A stretch of DNA of 64,000 bases from Platanthera guangdongensis. Lineage: Eukaryota > Streptophyta > Magnoliopsida > Asparagales > Orchidaceae. Positions 45,515 to 56,997 of this stretch are shown piece by piece; within the stretch, counting starts at the first letter, position 1, and each line of letters begins with the position of its first letter. A program made the translations under genes and the position numbers. The stretch lies in NCBI GenBank assembly GCA_039583875.1, contig CM077153.1, positions 69,386,482 through 69,450,481 on the forward strand, written 5' to 3'. The notes under the pieces are model-generated. The model saw nothing but the letters and a program-made list of their open reading frames with translations. It ran no database searches and had not been told where the DNA came from.

Positions 45515-45621
45515 GTCACTCCCCCAAAAAAGAAGTTTCATCCCAAAACTTAACACAACTCTAAAAACAAACCAAAACAATAAAATCAAGCATTACTTAA
45601 GTTATAATGACATACCTGAAA
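45515..45621 (-). other. Polypurine tract and pol 3' end
   Basis: CTTTTTTGGGGGAGTGAC on the minus strand (45515-45535) directly precedes the LTR start TGTAATGCCCC. The rest is short noncoding sequence. Confidence 0.8.
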
Positions 45622-47003
45622 CTAAGAGAAGAGGTGCGGGTGAGATTCCCTCATCGCCGATTCCAATTCCCACGTCGCGCTCTCGACATCTTGATTTCTC
45701 CAAAGAATCTTGACCATAGGGATGGTCTTTCTCCGTAACACATGCCCTTGAGAATCCAGAATACGAACATGTTATTCCACATACGTAAGGTTGCGCTGAA
45801 TCTGGGGCATCGAGTCAAGGACTTGACGATCATTACGAATACACTTCCGTAACTGGCTCACACAGAACACATCATGGACACTAGGGAAGGTCGCAGCCAA
45901 ATCTAGCCTATAAGCTAACACTCCGATGCGCTCAAGAATCTGGAAAGGTCCCACATACCGGCGGTCTAACTTGTGGTTCCTTCCAAAGCTTTTAACGTCA
46001 TACATCAGAGAAACCTTCAGAAAAACCAAGTCTCCAACGACAAACTCCAGATCGACCCTTCGTTGATTAGCATACTTCTCATAGCGCTCTTGAGCCACTC
46101 ATAGCTTTCCCGAATATGAGTCACAACACAATTCATCTCTTCAAGGGCTTCCGGACCTAACAACGGTCTCTCACCAACTTCAGCCCAAAATAATGGAGTT
46201 CTACAACGCCTCCCATATAAGGCCTCAAACGGGTCCATCTGCAGACTCTCTTGATAAATATTATTGTATACAAACTCTATGAGTCTAAGACGCTCATCCC
46301 AAGCACCACCATGATCCAAAATATAACACCTGATCATGTCTTCTAAGATCTGATTTTCTCTTTCCGTATGACCATTCGTCTGCGGATGATAGGCGGTGGA
46401 ATACCTTAAATCGGTACCCAACCCCTCTTGTAAACTCTTCCAAAAGCGAGACGTAAATCTGGAGTCTCGATCTGATACAATGCTAACAGGAACTCCATGT
46501 AATCTGATGACCTCTTCAAGATATAGCTCAGCTATCTTCTTCATTGAATACCCAATATTAAACATAACAAAGTGAGCACACTTTGTCAATCTATCGACTA
46601 TCACCCAAACAGAGTCGTGCCCATGGGGAGATTTTGGTAGACCGGCGATGAAATCCATTGAAATACTCTCCCATTTCCAACTTGGAATATCAAGCGGTGT
46701 CAACTTACCACCAGGCCTTCTATGATCAGCCTTAACACGCTGACATGTATAGAATTCCGATACAAACTTTGCGATATCATTCTTCATCCCCGACAACCAA
46801 ACAATTTGCTTTAGATCTTTATACATCTTAGTGGAACCAGGGTGGTTGGCTACACTGGAACCATGAGCTTCCACACAGAACTTAGCCCGGATGTCGCCAA
46901 AGGCAGGGACACAAAGTTTACCCCGATACTTCAAGGTATTCAACCCGTCCAAGGAGAAATCCGGTAGCTCTCCCTTCACAGTTCTATTTCGGAGGAGCAA
47001 CAA
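45622..47003 (-). pseudogene. int: gypsy integrase with chromodomain-type tail
   Basis: 46017-47003: zinc domain with HPGSTKMYKDL but the CC pair reduced to FYTC (one Cys lost); core with DFIAGLPKSPHGHD, VSDRDSRFTSRFW and YHPQTNGHTERENQILEDM (D, D, E). A frameshift near 46090 passes to 45772-46098 (GDLVFLKVSLMYDV, LDRRYVGPFQILERIG). A TAA near 45778 precedes the tail RRKTIPMVKILWRNQ and ATWELESAM, a chromodomain-like end at 45622-45624. Confidence 0.92.
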
Positions 47004-48634
47004 ATCAGGATCATCCTTCTAGTGTGCTCGAGTAAGGGAAATCCAAGAGGGTTCTTCTGCTTCTAGACTAGCAGGCACAGTACGACTCCTAAATTCAATA
47101 TTCATCAACAAGAATTCTTCTACCAAAAACTGAACCGACAGATTAAAAATTTTAGCGGTCTTTTTACTCAAAGCATCGACTACTACATTACCTTTCCTGG
47201 ATGATAAAGAATTTCCACTTCATAATCAGCCACATATTCTAACCACCGACGCTGGGGCAGGTTTAGTTTCTTCTGAGTGAAGATGTACTTTAAACTCTTG
47301 TGGTCCGTATAGATCTTGCACAACGCGCCATACAATAAGTGTCTCCAAAGCTTCAGCGCATAAATTACAGCAACAAACTCAAAATCGTGCGTAGGATAGT
47401 TTTTCTCGTGAATCTTCAGTTGTCTCGATCCATACGTGATCACCTTACCATCTTGCATTAAAACACAACCAAGTCCGATGTGTGATGCTTCAACATACAC
47501 AGCATACTCAACTCCTTCAGTAGGTAAGGTTAAAATTGGAGCAGTACATAATCTCTTCTTCAATTCTTGGAAAGCTTCTTCACACTTATCACTCCAAATG
47601 AATGCAGTATTCTTTTGAGTAAGTCTAGTTAGAGGAGCAGACAACACCGAAAACCCTTCCAGGAATCTTCTATAATAGCCATCCAGGCCTAAGAAGCTCC
47701 TAATCTCCTTAGGTGTAGAAGGTCTCTTCCATTCCATCACAGCAGAAATCTTGGTTGGATTTACTGAAATACCATCCTTGCTTACAACATGACCCAAAAA
47801 GGACAACTGAGGTAGCCAGAACTCACACTTGCTCAACTTCGCATATAAATTATGCTGCCTCAGGGTCGGCAAAACCAAACACAAATGCTGAGTATGCTCC
47901 TCAACATTGCGGGAATACACCAAGACATCGTCTATAAACACAATAATCAATCGGTCCAAGAAATGCTTAAACACCCTATTCATCAAATCCATGAAAGCAG
48001 AGGGTGCATTGGTTAAACTAAAAGACATCACCAAAAACTCATAGTGTCCATTCCGCGAACGGAAAGCGGTTCGTGGAATATCTGCCTCACGAATTCTCAA
48101 CTGGTGGTAGCCTGAGCGAAGATCGATCTTTTAAAATACCGAGCTACCACACAACTGATCAAACATATCATCAATCCTTGGCAGGGGATATCTATTCTTA
48201 ATGGTTACCTTGTTCAATTCTCTGTAATCAATGGAAAGCCTCATCGATCCATCTTTCTTCTTGATGAACAAAACAGGAGCACCCCACGGAGAAGAACTTG
48301 GTCTAATAAATCCACACCTCAGCAACTCATCGAGCTGAGTACGTAACTCATCCAACTCACGCAGAGCCATACAGTGCGGTGCTTTGGTAATAGAATGAGT
48401 ACCTCGCTCGAGGTCTATCACAAACTCTATCTCCCTTTCAGGAGGGAGTCCTGGAAGACTATCAGGAAAGATATCTGGAAACTCTCGCACCACCGAGACA
48501 TCCTCAAGATGTGGTGTAACAAAAGCTGTCTCCAGAGCAGAAATAGAAACTAAAAATGCCTCACAACCAGACTCTATAGCACGACAAGGCACGTACCGCA
48601 GAAATGAGAGGGGAAACTCTGTCCTGAAATCCAT
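47004..48634 (-). pseudogene. rt-rnh: gypsy reverse transcriptase and RNase H
   Basis: 48131-48634: RT fingers ([35 protein letters not shown]). A TAA (TCA to TAA) at about 48131 cuts [13 protein letters not shown]. 47183-48100: catalytic [19 protein letters not shown], RNase H with [10 protein letters not shown] (first Asp replaced by Glu), [13 protein letters not shown] and YTDHKSLKY. 47004-47180 is the decayed link to integrase. Confidence 0.92.
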
Positions 48635-49004
48635 AGACGCTCATAGGTTGTCCGTCATCCATCCTGAAATCCAGTCGCTTAGCCTTGCACTGGATGACCG
48701 CATCATACTTGGACAGCCAGTCCATGCCCAAAATCACATCAAAATCAGCCAGGTCTAAAATCATTAGATCCGCCAAGGCAAGAAAATTGCAAAGATAAAT
48801 AGGGCATCTCAGAACTCCTTGATTAGATATCACTGAATCACCGGAGGGAAGCTTGACGTTGAAGGAGTCTCCTAATTGATCCACATTCAAGCGATGTTTA
48901 TCAACAAACCTCCGGGACACAAAGGAATGGGTGGCACCCGAGTCGAAAAGAACGCGCACCCACCTATTCCACACCTTAAACTCCCCTAAAACCATAGCAT
49001 ACAT
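48561..49004 (-). pseudogene. pr: gypsy aspartic protease
   Basis: LFDSGATHSFVS is the active site, DFDVILGMDWLSKYDAVI the conserved second half. A frameshift near 48630 separates it from RT. Confidence 0.93.
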
Positions 49005-49215
49005 AACTAAACGAACGATAACTAGGGAAACAACAACAAAATAATAAGGATAAATTAAACTGAGGCTAACCTGATATCACTTGCGTAGAGGTTTGGGATT
49101 TCTCGCTGGTCATCACATTCAGCTTTCCTTTTCCTTTATCCAGGTTTGGTGGTGGCGGTAGAGCTCGAAGTGGGGCAGGCTGCAGTGGGGGCTGAGCCTA
49201 GGGGCACGAAGACTT

Positions 49216-50281
49216 CTAGTGTCCCTTTTGCCCGCACTGGAAGAAAATCCTTTCTTTCATCCAGCACCGACTGAAATCATGACCTTTCCTTGCACAGAAC
49301 GAGCACACTAGCTCTCTTTTGGGTGCACCTTGGATGGCTTGCACCTGCTGCTTCAGGATGGCAGTCCTCTTGAAACACCTTTCATAGGGGTGGCCATGGC
49401 GACCACAGAAGCTACACACTTCCTTACTTTTCTTTTTCGAAGAAGGGCCATATGCCTTGGAGCAACCATCCTCAATGCCTTTCCTTTTCTCTTTCCTCGC
49501 CGCAGCACTGCGGTTCTTGGCATTTTCAATCGCCTCAACTTTCAGTGCGGCTTCCACTGCCTCACTAAAGTTCTCTGCTCTATAAGCGCATGCCAATTGC
49601 GGGACATCGCATCTTAGTCCTCCAAGGAATCGCTTTACTGTACCCTCCTCCGAAGCTACCAAATCAGGGGAAAATCTGCTCAACTTGCTAAACTCAATCT
49701 CGTACTCCCTCACGGTGAGCTGTCTCCTGCTCGACCCAGGGTAGAAACTTCTTCAGCAGCATCTTCTTAAAAGATTCCCAAGAACAGCCTTCCTTCAAAC
49801 TCTCTCTTTCCCGAATCCACCAACACTTTGCCAGGTCTTTTAACTGATAGGATGCAATCATCACCTTCTACGCTTCTAGAATTCCAGAATACGAAAACAT
49901 CTCCTCGATGGAGATGATCCAATCATATAAAATCAAAAAGTCGGCACTCCAATCGTAGGTGGGAGGTCCTAACCGCAGGAAGTGCGATATGATATTCATT
50001 TCTGGTGATATCGTCATCGGGGGCCCTGGAGGGGCAGGGGTATCGGGCACGGCTTGGCCCAGGGCAGGCTCTTGCACTAAAGGTTGCTGCGCGGGAGCGG
50101 CAGACAACAAAGACTCAATTTGCGATTGCATCGCACCTAATTGCCTTGACAGAGCCTCATTGCTCTGATGCAGACTCTCGATAATCGCATCACTTTGCAC
50201 ACCTGATGACTCACCCTCCGACTGTGGAGTCGACCTTGTCGCAGGACGCTTTGGCAGCATTTTTAAAAAGCAAACAGACAA
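49216..50281 (-). pseudogene. gag: gypsy Gag with three zinc knuckles
   Basis: 50281-49868: N-terminus, starting MLPKRPATRS at about 50260, with a heptad-like Gln/Ser helix and WSADFLILYDWIISIEEMF. A frame break follows (49715-49867). 49216-49713: capsid C-part (YEIEFSKLSRFSPDLV, KRFLGGLR) and knuckles CSFCGRHGHPYERC, CSFCARKGHDFSRC and a damaged third FFQCGQKGH whose first Cys is lost. Multiple knuckles are not usual in this clade. Confidence 0.9.
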
Positions 50282-50918
50282 CTCATCAAAATCCTAGATT
50301 ACAACAAAGCAATACGACTAGTTCAGACCATTCTTAAAAGACACTTGCTTACGCTGCAACTTTCTCTGGGCTTTTATAATGATGTTATGTCCTACATAGG
50401 ATGATATCCTCTCATCCTATCGACTCTTGTACCTATGACATGAAAGCATGGGTTCCTTATTCTTATTTAAAATTATGTGTGTATAAGTGTCATCATGTAA
50501 ACCTTAACTTCGCACGCGTGCTTATGCGATGATATGCAATGTATGTAGTGCTATGCATTCTAAAAAGGCCCTAATGCGTGTTATGAGCTGCGTGCGCATG
50601 AAATGTTATGCATCCCATACTACATAACATTGCATGCAACGAGAAAATAAAACGCGCTAATGGGCACTCATGTGATGGTGGTTATGCATCCCATACTACA
50701 TAACCATCACATGTTGCCTCCTATGGTGGATCCATATATAAACACATATTATGCATCCCATACTACATAATATGCCCCGTATACTTCTTGTTATTCTATG
50801 AGTATAGTGACTATACTTCGGCTAAGATGTACTGATGACACATCCGTGTGTATGAAATGTCACTAAACAACTAACACTAATAAGGAAAGGTTTCCCGAAC
50901 AATTGTTAAGCAACCTCC
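50282..50918 (-). other. 5' leader of the Tekay-like element
   Basis: Noncoding. Repeated words of the type TATGCATCCCATACTACATAA recur near 50613-50640, 50685-50705 and 50750-50775, three to four irregular copies close to the primer site. Possible RNA-structure or packaging role is speculation. Confidence 0.6.
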
Positions 50919-50929
50919 CTCTGTTACCA
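50919..50929 (-). other. Primer binding site, initiator-Met type with one mismatch
   Basis: TGGTAACAGAG on the minus strand, two bases from the LTR at 50932; usual is TGGTATCAGAG. Confidence 0.75.
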
Positions 50930-50931
50930 AC

Positions 50932-52803
50932 TGTCATAACCCGCATTTTCACCGCATAAAATAACTTATCAGAGTAAGGGAAAATGCGCGTCATGATGCC
51001 ACGTCAGTAGGGGATAACAGTAGACGCTTAGGCAGACAACTACTTAAACATGAAGAAAGATTCTTTAAGTTATTTTAAGGAAAAATCAGTTATGTATAGT
51101 AGTTAGCCGTATTCCTCGGCTTAGTGGCTCATCTAGTCCATGAATAAAAATATAATTATACGCTGTCGAAACATTCTTATTTAGATTGACTCCAACATCC
51201 TACATGAGTATAAACGTCCTCAAAAGACAACTCATGCTATGCAAGACCGTAAATTTATAATAGTAGTAAGGATAACATTTACGGTTTCTAAATATAACAA
51301 GTTAGAGTTTTTAAATGATGTAGTGCATGAAGTAATAGTAGTAGATTTTATTCTTAAAAATACCTAACATGCATTCCTAGCATAAATCCTCCTAGAGAGC
51401 AAGTAACCCACATCCATATATAGAGAAATAAGCAGCCAACAAGTATCTAAAAGTAACAATTCTGTGGGCGCGAACAAACTGACACGAACCCACTGTCAGA
51501 AAAGTTAGTCTGAACCAGTAACTAAATAAACCACAAACTACCTCGCTGAGATGAGGTAACAACCACGGCCAACATTGCCTTCCTGAAACTCCAAAACTAG
51601 CTCTGCTATCTTCTACTGCTCTGAACCAGAGGCATTCCAAAGACAGAACACCTCAGCAAGAAGGTACAAATGGTGACAAAAAATTAATAAGCCAAAATAA
51701 ACAAAGGTCAAAAGTGGTACCAACCCAAGATCAAAAGTACTGAAGTAGAGTACAAAAAGAAACATAGCATCAACAAGAAAAAGAACTCTTACGTGATTCG
51801 TCACGTTCAACAAGAGTATACCGGATGCTTGCGACCATAAGTTGACTACATGAATAATTCATAAGGAAGAAATACAAAACCTTTATTAGGCACCTGCGGT
51901 CGACTATACCCAAAAACACGGGCAAGGTGGCACTCGTGGACACACCCTCATGTATATAAAATCCGTCTAACTGCGAGGGAGTCTCATACTCTCCACCATA
52001 TACCGCAGATGCCCCAAAAACCTTGTAGACTTCCACAAGGTACTAATAAAGTCATCAAACATTGCAGAGGTGGTTTCGTCCACTTACTCCCGCAATTAAG
52101 AAACCCAAAGAAACCACAACACACATATCTTTAGATTTGGCTCATCAGATTCTACTTGACACTTCTAGTTTCAAGACACGGTTGATCAACCCTTAGGAAC
52201 TATTTACAATCCTAGATTACTCTAATCCCTTCAATAACGAAATCTATGGCATTTAAAGCCATCAATAAGACACTTCAGGAACGATCAAACATATCCGGAC
52301 AAAATCGAGTTCACCATAACAACACGTTACAACATCATGTGATCATTGAGAAGGTTAATCATTACAATAATTTGGAAGAACAAGTGTAGAAAAATTTAAG
52401 GAACATGAAAACATAGTCGTTACCACCAAATCAGACAAGGAGAAACGAGGGAAAACCACAACTTGCCTTGGTTTTACCGAAAAAGTCCTCCGAGTCACTC
52501 CACGTCGTAGATCAGGGCAAAAGGATGCGGGAGGAGTTGAAATCTGGACAAAAATGGCCGAAATAGAGGTTAGGGCCAAAAATCCTAAACAAAAATCTCA
52601 AGAAACGGGGAAGATATTACCACGATGGCGTAGCTCTTGGCGAGAGCTTTCTGGATCTTTGGTCGGTTGAAGATTTCGAGCACCGGAGTACCGTCGGCAG
52701 GCACCAGAAGATTCACGACAAGAAACTCTCTCTCTCGCTCGCTGCTCTGGTTTAGGAAAAAATATCGGAGAAGATGAATTTCGGTTCTAAAACCTAAGTC
52801 TAA

Positions 52804-52864
<61 letters not shown>

Positions 52865-54038
52865 TATAAAAAGTTTTGTCAAAAACGGGTTATTTCGAGC
52901 GGTTTCGCGGGAACCCAAAATAGAGGTGTATAATTACCCCAAATCGAAAACTGTCCAACACAAAAGTTGTAGATCTCGTCGAGACGAACAAAGTTCATGT
53001 TGAACATTTTGTCGTACAACATGGTTTTGACCCTCAAAATGGTGACGGAACTAAGACTATACAGACTACTTGAGAGGAAATTGGTTTACTTGAGATGGAG
53101 GGGTTTACTCGAGTTGGAGGGGCTTACTCGAGATGGAGACTCGAGTTGGATGCTTGGGAAACACGAGATAGTCATAGGGAATCGAGATAAAAGGCATAGA
53201 ACTCGAGTAGATCAGGTCTACTCGAGATAGAAGGAATAAAACTCGAGTATATCAGTCGAACGGGCAATCTATGAGTAGTTTCGAGAAACGCGATAATAGA
53301 GGTCCAAGATGGCATCAAATCAAAAAGTTCAAACATGAACGTTGTATGTCCCGTCGAGACGAACAAATTTCATGTTGACTTATTTTCCATACGCCATCAG
53401 TTTGATCCTGAAAATAGCACCCGAACGCGACTGAACAGAACAACTCAAGTAGGAAAATAGCACTCGAGTAGGAAAATAAAATCACTCGTGTACCTCAAGA
53501 AATTCACTCAAGTAGGTCAATAAAATAATTAAACTTTATATATGAATAGTAAATTACATTTTTGAATAGTAACATAATATTAAAATAATCCTGTTTATAT
53601 ATTTTGAATAAGGAAACTACGAGATCAAAACGGAGGCCTAAACGTGTGCCAAATTAAATGAAATTCGCACTGTAGGAGAACATTGACACTACGAATTCAA
53701 CGGCGAAGTCAAAACCAAAATCCGACGAGTCATTCCCGAGATATTAATCTCCAAAGTATACGGCAAAGATAAACAATCCAAAACTTCAATCGTGCGCCGA
53801 GACTCCAAAAATGCTCGGATTGCGACGAAACTTGACGAGCAAGTCCAAAATTACTTAACTTAAATTCCAAAAGCAAAATTTTTCAATTACAGCAAGAATT
53901 TGGCCTACTCGACCGCACGGACATGAAAATGCCTTAACAGCATTGCGCCGTCAACTCGACGTTAAAGGTAACGCCACGACGTCATAAATATGACGATGCC
54001 CATACAAATAAAATCATCGAAAAACTGGGGGCATTACA
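50932..54038 (-). repeat. 5' LTR of the Tekay-like element (3107 bp)
   Basis: Partner of 42381-45514. The CTCGAG-word array is at 53070-53260 and 53440-53520. The (TA)n block here is about 54 bases (52807-52861), against 13 in the 3' LTR; it lies where the TATA box is expected, just upstream of the GAGAGAGAGA-rich leader. Confidence 0.93.
52807..52861. repeat. (TA)n microsatellite in LTR promoter position
   Basis: About 27 TA units. The partner LTR has about 6-7 at 44268-44280. Confidence 0.95.
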
Positions 54039-54592
54039 GGAATCTCCCAGGAATACCAAGGAAGTTCAACGTCTCACCGACAGGTTGGCCAGACTAAGCA
54101 GGTTCCTCTCCCGAGCCAGAGAAAAATGCTCACCTTTCTTCCGGACGTTGAGATAAGAAGTTCGAATGGACCCCGGAGTGCTAGGAGGCTCTTCAGGCTC
54201 TAAAGCAACAGCTCACCCGAAAGCCTCTACTCCAGGGACCGAGGGAAGGGGATGTCTTGTTCTTATACCTAGGAGTGGGGATCGGGGCCGTGAGTTCGGT
54301 TCTTGTATGAGAGGAAGGGAAAAACCAATTCCCAGTCTATTACGTGAGCAGGGTCCTAAAGAAGGTAGAACTCGGGTACCACATCCTCGAAAAGCAAGCA
54401 TTTGCCCTCATTGTATCGGCCAGGAAGCTTAGGCCGTATTTTCAGGCCCATTCGATTCAGGTGGTGACGGATCACCCCCTCTGTCGCATCTTGGATGGGG
54501 TGGAGCACTCTGGGAGGTTGGCCAAATGGTCAATAGAGCTCAGAGAATCCGACCTCACTTTTACTCCTCGGTTTGCCATCTAGGCACAAGCC
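54039..54592 (+). pseudogene. rt-rnh: Tat-clade RT thumb and first RNase H, frameshifted
   Basis: Continues the RT from 42380: SPRNTKEVQRLTGRLARLSRF. Frameshifts follow (54150-54340); LFLYLGVGIGAVSSVLV is visible in one frame. 54344-54583 has SRVLKKVELGYHILEKQAFALI and RKLRPYFQAHSIQVVTDHPL. A TAG at 54581-54583 breaks the frame before AQAMADSLADYV. Confidence 0.88.
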
Positions 54593-55167
54593 ATGGCCGA
54601 CTCCCTAGCGGACTACGTAGTGGAGATCCAAGAGGCTGAAGCACCCCCTCGAGCATCGTGGAAGATGCTGGTAGATGGAGCTTCAGGAAAAAATTCCTTT
54701 AGAGGAGGAATGATCTTAGTAAGACTAGAGGGGACCAAAATTGAGCAAGATTTGAAGATCCACTTCGTGATCACAAACAACCAAGCAGAATATGAAGCGA
54801 TCATCGCAGGGCTCAAATTAGATCGGGAGTTGGGCATACAAGACATTAGGGTCTCCACAAACTCTATAGTTGTCACAGGCCAGATCAAAGGTGAGTTCGA
54901 AGCGAGGGAACCCACCCTCCAGCTATACCTAGGGAAAGTCAAATACATAATCTGGCATTTCCGCAGTTTTTCGATTCAGCACGTCCCGAGTGATGAAAGC
55001 ACTCAGGTGGACCAACTCCCGAAATATAGCCCTCGAGTCGGAGGAACGGTGATGGAGCTTTTCAGCTCGTCCATAGAAGAGGGAGAACTCATGGAGATAA
55101 ACCAACAAAGGTCTTGGATCGATCCCTTCATCACTTTCTTGACCTCAGGGCAACTTCCTGAGAGCAA
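54593..55167 (+). pseudogene. arh: Second (archaeal-type) RNase H of the Tat element, cut by insertion
   Basis: MLVDGASGKNSFRGGMIL (first Asp), NNQAEYEAIIAGL (Glu), VSTNSIVVTGQIKGEF (family Asp of TDSQLV replaced by Asn) and the SDESTQVDQLPKYSPR end (last Asp). A second RNase H after the classical one is a mark of the Tat clade. The frame is open for 190 codons and is cut at 55167 by the LTR of the next element. The integrase is not in the window. Confidence 0.9.
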
Positions 55168-56746
55168 TGATGAGTCCACTTTATATACCCATTTTCGGAC
55201 TCATATGGGCTTGTTTTCTCGTTGATGCACTTCACTTTAGAGCTTTATTTGTTCATATTTGTTATTATGTCCTTTTTTATGAGTAAGTGCACATTTATGC
55301 TCGTGGTTGTGTATTTTGTTACTTTTATTATTTGTACTTTTTTTTTGTGATTGTCTGGAATGTGTGCACAGATTAGTGATTTGTTTTTCCTATCGGTACA
55401 GGGGTCGTGTGCGTGTTTCGGGATGGTTATGAAACAAGAATACTGCGCACGATCATGGGATCTAATGCGCACGACTACTGGTCTTGCGCCCCTGATCGTG
55501 CGCAGTACTCTTCATTTTCCAGAATCAGCTAAGGGAAATCGCACGACCGCTGGACACAGTGAGCACGACCACCGGTCGTGCGCCACTGATCGTGTGCATT
55601 GATTCCTCTTTTTCTGGAGTCCTGTCTGGGGTAATCGCACGACCATTGGACTTAGTGCGCACGACCACTGGTCGTGCGCCACTGCTCGTGCGCATTATCC
55701 CAGTTCTTCTTAATAATATGCCATGCTAGTGCGCACGATCACCGGACATAGTGCGCACGACCACTGGTCGTGCGCCCGTGATCGTGCGCATTGTTCATTT
55801 CTGCTTTGTATTAATAGTGCAGGTCTCGCCCTAATTCGGAATCGCGGGGATCACTCAAAATTTCCCCGCCATTTTCCGCCTTCTCCGCTATTCCCCTTCA
55901 TCTTCCATCATAGGGAGGTTCTCCGGGAAATCTTTCACCGCCAAATCCAAGCCGGAGCTTCCTCTCGGCCTCCTCCTTCATCCTTGAGCTTCAAGAAGAG
56001 CTTGACCTAGATTTCTCCATCAAGCTAGGAGCAGTTGTGCCATCCTCCACCGGATCATGACATGAAGAAGACGAGCCATTGGAAGGTGGTGACAACCCTT
56101 CTCTACCCCGGACGCAGTTGCGGACCGAGCTTGGATGCGGATTGACAACCCGATGATTCCAACCGTGAATCCTCAACAAGGCTTCAGATCCGGTCAATTT
56201 CGCACACTTTTCTTCTCTTGTTGTTGATGGTTTAGTTGAACTCTCTGTATTTGATGAAGTTATGCTTAGTGTAATATACATTTATGTGTAATCATGTCTA
56301 TGTGATTGTATGTTTTCGTTATTTACTTAAGGTACGCCTATTTGTCCATCCACCATCCATCCTCCTTGCCGCACTAGCAATTGCTAGTGGCGTGCGTAGC
56401 AAAGACATGCTCACGACCCTCATTCCGCCATTCTCATCACCTCATCCGCAAGCCTACTCGCCCATCCGCCTAGTGATTCGGTGCATAGCGGCCCGACTAG
56501 TCTTCCATCATGCCTAGCGAAGCATCGCATAGCGGCGTTGCATAGGAGTAGTTGTTAGATTTTTACTTTCTTTTTCCGCATATATCAAAACCCCCCTTAG
56601 TTAGCTCCGACCTAAGGACTTCAATATCAAGTCCTCCTCGAAATTAACTCCGCCTTACTGTGTTCCTTGAGAGATCGATACTTGGGAAAACTCACCCATT
56701 TTATATTACTTGTGCGACCGGTTCACTGCCGTGATCTTACGCAACA
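55168..56746 (+). repeat. 5' LTR (1579 bp)
   Basis: TGATGAGTCCACTT...TACGCAACA. U3 array at 55440-55795: GTGCGCACGA-C-ACTGGTCGTGCGCC-type palindromes (about five large units). Open frames 55723-56010 and others within it are not called. Confidence 0.9.
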
Positions 56747-56752
56747 AGTTTT

Positions 56753-56772
56753 TGGCACCGTTGCCGGGGAAC
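56753..56772 (+). other. Primer binding site, Asp tRNA type
   Basis: TGGCACCGTTGCCGGGGAAC; the usual form is TGGCGCCGTTGCCGGGGA, so one CpG-site change. Six bases after the LTR end. Confidence 0.85.
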
Positions 56773-56997
56773 ACAGTTGTGTGAGTTTTTGGAGAGGGAG
56801 ATAGGAGATAGAAGCCCTTTTCCATTTGTGTATTTCATGTTTTTCTTTGCTTTAGTTTTTAGAATATGTTTCTTGTTTTTATTTGTTCATATTCTAGTTT
56901 TAATTTTTCTGTAGCAGGTTTTCCGATTCTTTTATCTGTGGTGTGTACTTAATTGTTGCTTAGAAACTTTCTATTGGTGAATTCTTCTTGTTGCACC

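Larger units (their letters stand above)
42375..54044 (-). mobile_element. Ty3/gypsy Tekay-like element with 3.1 kb LTRs, complete but dead
   Basis: LTRs 42381-45514 and 50932-54038 flank gag-protease-RT-RNase H-integrase on the minus strand. Flanks GAAATC (42375-42380) and GGAATC (54039-54044) are an imperfect target repeat, and the Tat RT reads on across the element (ELK/SPRNTKEVQRLTG). The two LTRs differ by numerous substitutions and indels, so it is older than the copia elements. By order, the gag-pol proteins match Del/Tekay chromoviruses. Confidence 0.93.
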
